35,691 nucleotides of DNA from NCBI RefSeq assembly GCF_900142235.1, contig NZ_FRAE01000023.1, positions 1 to 35,691 of the forward strand. Direction: 5' to 3'. The notes beneath the pieces were generated by a model that saw only the letters and a list, made by a program, of their open reading frames with translations, made no database searches and was not told where the DNA came from. How positions within the stretch are numbered: the stretch's first letter is position 1; each line of letters starts with the position of its first letter. The translations under genes and the position numbers were made by a program. Of the stretch, positions 31,668 to 35,691 are shown piece after piece. Source of the stretch: Tepidibacter formicigenes DSM 15518. GTDB taxonomy: Bacteria; Bacillota; Clostridia; Peptostreptococcales; Peptostreptococcaceae.

Positions 31668-31732
31668 CAGTAGGCTCCTTTCAAAACACAGTTACCCTGT
31701 TATTATATCAAATATTTTGCTTATCTTTCAAG

Positions 31733-33196
31733 CTAATTGTTTCCATATATTATTTTATCCATATTCACTCCCTTTTCTTTCCATATATTCACAAATTGAT
31801 TTCCAGTAACATTTTTATACATATTTTGCTTATAGTATTTCCTTAATGTCTCAAAAAATACATCATCTCCCACTTTATTTCTTATGTTATCTAATAATAA
31901 AGCTCCTTTGCTATATACGCATAAGCTGTATTCAAAAGAATTTTTAAATTCAGTCGTACTTTTAAATATACTTTCAGTAGATTTTCTAAATGTATTTGTT
32001 TTTAAATTTTTTATAAGTCTATCTTTAACTTCTTTTCCATATTTCTTTTCAAAGTAAAGTATTGTTGAGTATTCTGTTAAAGCTTCATCTAGCCATGGCT
32101 CACTTATTTCATCATTTCCAACTAATGAATACCACCATTGATGTGCTGTTTCATGAGCAACTACATATTCCAAAGAAAACTTTGAATTTTGATTGTATAA
32201 ATTTCTATCTATCATAACAAGATTTGGATATTCCATTCCTCCTATAAAAAAATCTGATGCAACTACTGAATAAGTTTTGTAAGGATATTTACCAAATAAA
32301 TTATTAAATACTACTAAAGAGTCCTTTGCTATTTGAAGTGATTCTTTTCCTAATTTCTTATCTAAAAAATAACTATATATTTTTGTATCATTAAGTTTCG
32401 TAGAAAGAACATTAAACTTATCACTCAATATAAAAGCAAAATCCCTTACATTATTTCCTTTAATCTTATATAAAGTACTATCCTTTTTTATTCTTTCGCT
32501 TTTAATAGTACCAGTTGTTGCTAATTTATATCTGCTTGGTATATTTATGTTTACATTAAAATTGCTTATATCACTATAAAAAGGATCTCCTATTTTTTCA
32601 TAAGTTTTTGTATTCCATCCCCTATTATCATATACACAAGCTATAGGATACCAATTTGTAATATTTATAGTATAATCTCCATATCCAAATCTACCAACAG
32701 AGTTTGGGAGTTTAACATCATATTCTAAATATATATTAGTTTTTTGTCCTGGTTTTAGATTATCTTCTAAATTAACTTCTAATATGTCTTCTTTTTTTCC
32801 CATAATTTTATAATCCAAATTATATTTTTTCCCTAAAACTTTATTAATATTTATATATCCTTTACTAAATCCATTTGGATAAGCTTTTTTAAATTCATTT
32901 TTTTCAAATGGAGCATATTCCTTCTTTAAAAAAGCGTTTGGGTATATATGAAAATATATTCTTTCTAAATTTTTATCTGTTTTATTTATATAAGTAATAT
33001 TTTGAGCACACTTTAATAATTTTTCTTTGTCATCAAAGCTTACATCTATTGAATATGTATTAACATCATTTCCCTTAAGTCTTTTAAATACTTCCATATC
33101 TAAATTTAACTTACCAAGAAAAATAAATGTTAAAAAAAATAAACTTAATGTGAATAATAGCCTAATTAACTTATCTTTATTTAAAAGAACTACCAA
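31733..33196 (-). CDS. M1-family (aminopeptidase N-like) membrane metallopeptidase
   Basis: A 487-residue gluzincin. The zinc site is His348-Glu349-x-x-His352 (VVAHETAHQWW) with the third ligand Glu371 (EPWLDEALTEYS), the exact HExxH-x18-E spacing of family M1. The substrate-binding GGMEY is present as FFIGGMEYPNLVMI. An N-terminal hydrophobic segment (about 7-27) is a signal peptide or anchor. The likely start is a TTG at 33196, 7 nt after GGGGGG; another TTG two codons upstream is too close to it. Related proteins are poorly studied surface peptidases; the substrate is unknown. Divergent from the DnaD-like gene. Confidence 0.9.
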   Translation of the reverse strand: MVVLLNKDKLIRLLFTLSLFFLTFIFLGKLNLDMEVFKRLKGNDVNTYSIDVSFDDKEKLLKCAQNITYINKTDKNLERIYFHIYPNAFLKKEYAPFEKNEFKKAYPNGFSKGYININKVLGKKYNLDYKIMGKKEDILEVNLEDNLKPGQKTNIYLEYDVKLPNSVGRFGYGDYTINITNWYPIACVYDNRGWNTKTYEKIGDPFYSDISNFNVNINIPSRYKLATTGTIKSERIKKDSTLYKIKGNNVRDFAFILSDKFNVLSTKLNDTKIYSYFLDKKLGKESLQIAKDSLVVFNNLFGKYPYKTYSVVASDFFIGGMEYPNLVMIDRNLYNQNSKFSLEYVVAHETAHQWWYSLVGNDEISEPWLDEALTEYSTILYFEKKYGKEVKDRLIKNLKTNTFRKSTESIFKSTTEFKNSFEYSLCVYSKGALLLDNIRNKVGDDVFFETLRKYYKQNMYKNVTGNQFVNIWKEKGVNMDKIIYGNN

Positions 33197-33254
33197 AACC
33201 AATCCCCCCTAAAAATTAATACTTTTTTTTACAATAATTCTCCCCTATTTCTTG

Positions 33255-33263
33255 TGATATAAT
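33255..33263 (+). promoter_or_regulatory. Extended -10 promoter of the DnaD-like gene
   Basis: TGATATAAT is an extended -10 element (TGn-TATAAT), 17 nt before the ATG at 33281. The -35 region is poor, as is common with extended -10 promoters. Confidence 0.55.
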
Positions 33264-33280
33264 TATTCTGAGGTGATTCT

Positions 33281-34318
33281 ATGTTTTTTAAGGAAATTAA
33301 TGAAATAGACTTAGGAGAAACTCCTATTGATAATATATTTATAGATATATTTATGCCAATGGCCAACGGGACATACGTAAAAGTTTATCTTTTAGCCTAT
33401 AAATATGCACTTGATGCATCTATTAGTAACAATATAACTAATCAGTCTTTAGCAAGAAATTTGAACATACCCTTATCAGATGTTTTATCTGCTTGGGATT
33501 TTTGGGAGGATAAAGGAATTATAAAAAAACATATAAAAGATACTAATGAAGAATGGAATTATTCTATAGAATTTTTAAATTTAAAAAAACTATATATAGA
33601 AAATATATTAAAAACTAATGATTTAAAAAAAAGTAAAACTACTCCAGATGAATTAATATATGTTAATCAAAATCCTAACATTCAAAAAATGTTTAATTAT
33701 ATAAATGAAATTATAAGTAGACCTTTAGTTCCCAATGAAAAAATTCAAATACTAGATATAATAGATAAGTATAATATGAGCCCTGATATGATAAAAAGTG
33801 CATATGCTTATGCAAAACAAAAAAGAGGGATTAAAAGTATAAAATATGTTGAAGGTATAATAAGAAACTGGTATGACAATAAAATATATACTTTAGAGGA
33901 TCTAGAAAACTATTTTGCAAAGAAATCAGAACGATTTGGGCTGTATAAAAAAGTTTTTAAAGAATTAGGCTTTTATAGAGAACCTTCTATGGAAGAACGA
34001 AAAATAATGGATTCTTGGATAGATGATTTTAATCTTTCAATAGATTTAATATCTCACGCTTGCTCTAAATCTAAAAATACATCTAATCCTTCTATTTCAT
34101 ATATAAATTCTATTTTAAAAAACTGGTATGAAAAAGGATTTAAAACAATACAAGATATAGAAAAAGAAATAGAAGAAAGAAAGAAAAAGAAAACTTCTAA
34201 AAAATCTACTGTCACTGTAAAAACTAAATTCCATAATTTTGAACAAAGAACATCTAATTATACACCTGAAGAGCTGGAAAGAATTATTTTAGAAAATCAA
34301 AAGAAAAAATTTAAGTAG
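33281..34318 (+). CDS. DnaD-like primosomal / replication-initiation protein
   Basis: A 345-residue protein. A winged-helix N-terminal domain (about 20-110; LARNLNIPLSDVLSAWDFWE) is followed by two DnaD/DnaB_2 C-terminal-type domains (about 135-215 and 220-290). Both end in the family motif: YVEGIIRNWYDNKIYT and YINSILKNWYEKGFKT. A Lys/Glu-rich tail follows. Such proteins bridge DnaA or PriA to helicase loading. The gene directly precedes a DnaI/DnaC-like helicase-loader gene (8-nt gap), the usual pairing in clostridia. The start follows TGAGGTGATTCT. Confidence 0.92.
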   Translation: MFFKEINEIDLGETPIDNIFIDIFMPMANGTYVKVYLLAYKYALDASISNNITNQSLARNLNIPLSDVLSAWDFWEDKGIIKKHIKDTNEEWNYSIEFLNLKKLYIENILKTNDLKKSKTTPDELIYVNQNPNIQKMFNYINEIISRPLVPNEKIQILDIIDKYNMSPDMIKSAYAYAKQKRGIKSIKYVEGIIRNWYDNKIYTLEDLENYFAKKSERFGLYKKVFKELGFYREPSMEERKIMDSWIDDFNLSIDLISHACSKSKNTSNPSISYINSILKNWYEKGFKTIQDIEKEIEERKKKKTSKKSTVTVKTKFHNFEQRTSNYTPEELERIILENQKKKFK

Positions 34319-34326
34319 GTGATTAA

Positions 34327-35310
34327 ATGAAAAAAGAAAAACTAAGAGAAATTCTTTTAAAATATGAAAAGAACAGAGATATTGCTAAAATTAACTTGGA
34401 AAAAAGAAAAAATCAGATTTATAATAAAATTCCTAGAATTAAAGAAATAGATGATAAAATATTTGAAATAGGCCTTAAATTAAGTAAATCCGTCTTAATA
34501 ACCCCAGAAAAAAGAAAACAGATAGTAGAAAATTCTAAATTAGAAATAGAAAAGCTTAAAAAAGAAAAAATTGATTTATTTTTAAAATATAATATACCTT
34601 TAGATTATTTAGAAATAAAATATAAATGTAATACGTGTAAAGATACAGGTTTTTTAAGAAACGGCATAAAATGTAATTGTCTCAATCAAGAACTTATAAA
34701 TCAAGCTTACAAAATGTCTAATCTTTCTAGAGTTCTTGATAGAGAAAATTTTAATACATTTGATCAAAATTTATTTTCAGATAAAAACACTGAAGAAGGT
34801 ATTTCACCTAGAGAAAATATTTTAAATATATTATCTATTTGTGAAAACTTTGTAAGAGAATTTAATAAAGATAATGGAGAAAATTTACTTTTTTATGGAA
34901 CTACTGGTCTTGGAAAAACATTCATGTGTAACTGTATTGCAAAAGAGCTACTAGATAAAGGGAAAATAGTAATTTATCAAACGGCATTTAAATTATTAGA
35001 AATAATAGAAGAGTATAAATTTAGAAACCAAAATAACCCTATAACAGAAGAAAATTATAAGCTTTTATTTGAATGTGATCTTTTAATTATAGATGATTTA
35101 GGAACAGAAGTTCCTAATTCTTTTACTAATAGCGAGATATTTAACATTATAAATACAAGACTAATATCAGGTAAAAAAACTATAATCTCTACTAATCACT
35201 CTCCTATGGAAATAGCAAACACATATACAGATAGAATTTTTTCCAGAATATTTTCTCATTTTAGAACTCTTAAATTTTCTGGACAAGATTTAAGATGGGA
35301 AAAAAAATAA
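34327..35310 (+). CDS. DnaI/DnaC-like helicase-loader ATPase
   Basis: A 327-residue AAA+ protein that loads the replicative helicase. The N-terminal helical part is followed by a Cys4 zinc site, Cys101, Cys104, Cys116 and Cys118 (CNTCKDTGFLRNGIKCNC). Walker A is G191-TTGLGKT with Lys197, Walker B LLIIDDLGTE, sensor-1 TIISTNHSP, and the arginine-finger region TDRIFSRIFSHFR. TAGGTGATTAA precedes the ATG, overlapping the end of the DnaD-like gene region, so both are expressed together. A strong terminator follows. Confidence 0.94.
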   Translation: MKKEKLREILLKYEKNRDIAKINLEKRKNQIYNKIPRIKEIDDKIFEIGLKLSKSVLITPEKRKQIVENSKLEIEKLKKEKIDLFLKYNIPLDYLEIKYKCNTCKDTGFLRNGIKCNCLNQELINQAYKMSNLSRVLDRENFNTFDQNLFSDKNTEEGISPRENILNILSICENFVREFNKDNGENLLFYGTTGLGKTFMCNCIAKELLDKGKIVIYQTAFKLLEIIEEYKFRNQNNPITEENYKLLFECDLLIIDDLGTEVPNSFTNSEIFNIINTRLISGKKTIISTNHSPMEIANTYTDRIFSRIFSHFRTLKFSGQDLRWEKK

Positions 35311-35347
35311 ATCCATTAAGAATTAATTCTTAATGGATTTATTTTTT
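35306..35347 (+). terminator. Terminator of the DnaD-DnaI operon
   Basis: AATAAATCCATTAAGAATT pairs perfectly with AATTCTTAATGGATTTATT (19-bp palindrome) followed by a T-run. It overlaps the stop codon. Confidence 0.88.
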
Positions 35348-35381
35348 ATTCTTTAATGATAAATTAAATGTGTGTATAAAT

Positions 35382-35416
35382 AAAAAAACTTAAGGACTAA
35401 GTTCTTAAGTTTTTTT
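35382..35416 (-). terminator. Terminator of the tRNA cluster
   Basis: AAAAAAACTTAAG and CTTAAGTTTTTTT form a perfect 13-bp stem with a 9-nt loop, just beyond the tRNA-Thr 3' end on the minus strand. Confidence 0.85.
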
Positions 35417-35418
35417 AC

Positions 35419-35493
35419 TGGAGCTGGTGATAGGAATCGAACCTACAACCTGCTGATTACAAGTCAGCTGCTCTACCGTTGAGCCACACCAGC
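35419..35493 (-). tRNA. tRNA-Thr (anticodon TGT)
   Basis: A 75-nt cloverleaf with encoded CCA. Acceptor GCTGGTG pairs with CACCAGC; D-arm GCTCAACGGTAGAGC; anticodon stem GCTGA/TCAGC around CTTGTAA, anticodon TGT; T-arm with GGTTCGATTCC. Reads ACA threonine codons. Confidence 0.96.
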
Positions 35494-35527
35494 ATATATA
35501 TTTCATCAAAATGTTTATAGTTTTTTT

Positions 35528-35604
35528 TGGCGACCTGGAAGGGACTCGAACCCTCGACCTCCAGCGTGACAGGCTGGCATTCTAACCAACTGAACTACCA
35601 GGCC
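35528..35604 (-). tRNA. tRNA-Asp (anticodon GTC)
   Basis: A 77-nt cloverleaf with encoded CCA. Acceptor GGCCTGG with CCAGGTC (one G-T pair); anticodon loop CTGTCAC, anticodon GTC; T-arm GGTTCGAGTCC. Discriminator base is G, as expected for Asp. Confidence 0.96.
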
Positions 35605-35612
35605 ATTATAAT

Positions 35613-35688
35613 TGGTGGGCTCAACAGGGCTCGAACCTGTGACCCCCTGCTTGTAAGGCAGGTGCTCTCCCAGCTGAGCTATGAGCCC
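35613..35688 (-). tRNA. tRNA-Val (anticodon TAC)
   Basis: A 76-nt cloverleaf with encoded CCA. Acceptor GGGCTCA with TGAGCCC; D-arm GCTCAGCTGGGAGAGC; anticodon loop CTTACAA, anticodon TAC; T-arm GGTTCGAGCCC. Only 8 nt separate it from tRNA-Asp; the cluster probably continues beyond the window. Confidence 0.96.
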
Positions 35689-35691
35689 AAT

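Noticed and set aside
1-35691. CRISPR array, rRNA gene, prophage or replication origin
   Set aside because: No regularly spaced identical repeats, no rRNA sequence, no phage structural genes and no DnaA-box cluster were seen. The DnaD/DnaI genes alone do not imply a phage or an origin.

Overview
The window comes from a very AT-rich, endospore-forming anaerobe of class Clostridia. Evidence: a cotJABC spore-coat operon, a stand-alone [FeFe]-hydrogenase, clostridial codon use, and a WalRK locus followed by DnaD/DnaI-type helicase-loading genes and a tRNA cluster. The layout recalls Peptostreptococcaceae and relatives. An SLH-anchored surface enzyme argues against a purely CWB2-type cell wall as in Clostridioides difficile. 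Genus cannot be fixed from the sequence alone.

Layout. 1-202: start of an IS1182-like transposase. 368-1360: cotJA-cotJB-cotJC. 1411-3660: a secreted GH18 glycosidase with SLH repeats and a small internally duplicated helical protein. 3681-4949: a flippase-less MprF-like aminoacyl-lipid synthase domain protein. 5155-6894: [FeFe]-hydrogenase. 7188-10894: an unknown lipoprotein, a divergent OmpR-type two-component system and a small four-helix membrane protein. 11071-18578: a sulfur-handling region with a one-chain YeeE/YedE transporter, a CoA-disulfide reductase-rhodanese fusion, an APC amino-acid permease, a LysR regulator, and a second YeeE/YedE system split in two halves around a TusA-like protein. 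18794-21566: a worn accessory island (tail of an ABC ATPase gene, DUF4184 protein, unknown acidic protein, DUF1016 remnant, deleted IS3 transposase, MNT-HEPN pair). 21675-33196: the conserved cell-envelope block, read right to left: M1-like peptidase, LysM-G5-M23 peptidase, walR, walK, a secreted Lys/Glu-rich protein, yycH, yycI, walJ, htrA, a TPR protein, rlmH. 33281-35310: DnaD-like and DnaI-like genes. 35419-35688: tRNA-Thr, tRNA-Asp, tRNA-Val on the minus strand.

Two regulatory patterns stand out. First, three intergenic regions around the two-component system each carry four CTTAAW-type hexamers at exactly 11-bp steps (5057-5095, 8328-8366, 10945-10983). Seen from the three minus-strand target genes, the nearest hexamer is always 10 nt from a -10 box. 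This looks like a local regulon made of the lipid-modifying enzyme, the lipoprotein, the small membrane protein and the regulator itself. Second, the reductase-YedE operon and the APC permease share a roughly 100-bp duplicated promoter. Each copy carries two ATAA-N7-TTAT dyads 20 bp apart and 29 bp from the same -10 element, which fits joint control by the adjacent LysR protein.

All functional assignments rest on motif reading; no database search was possible.
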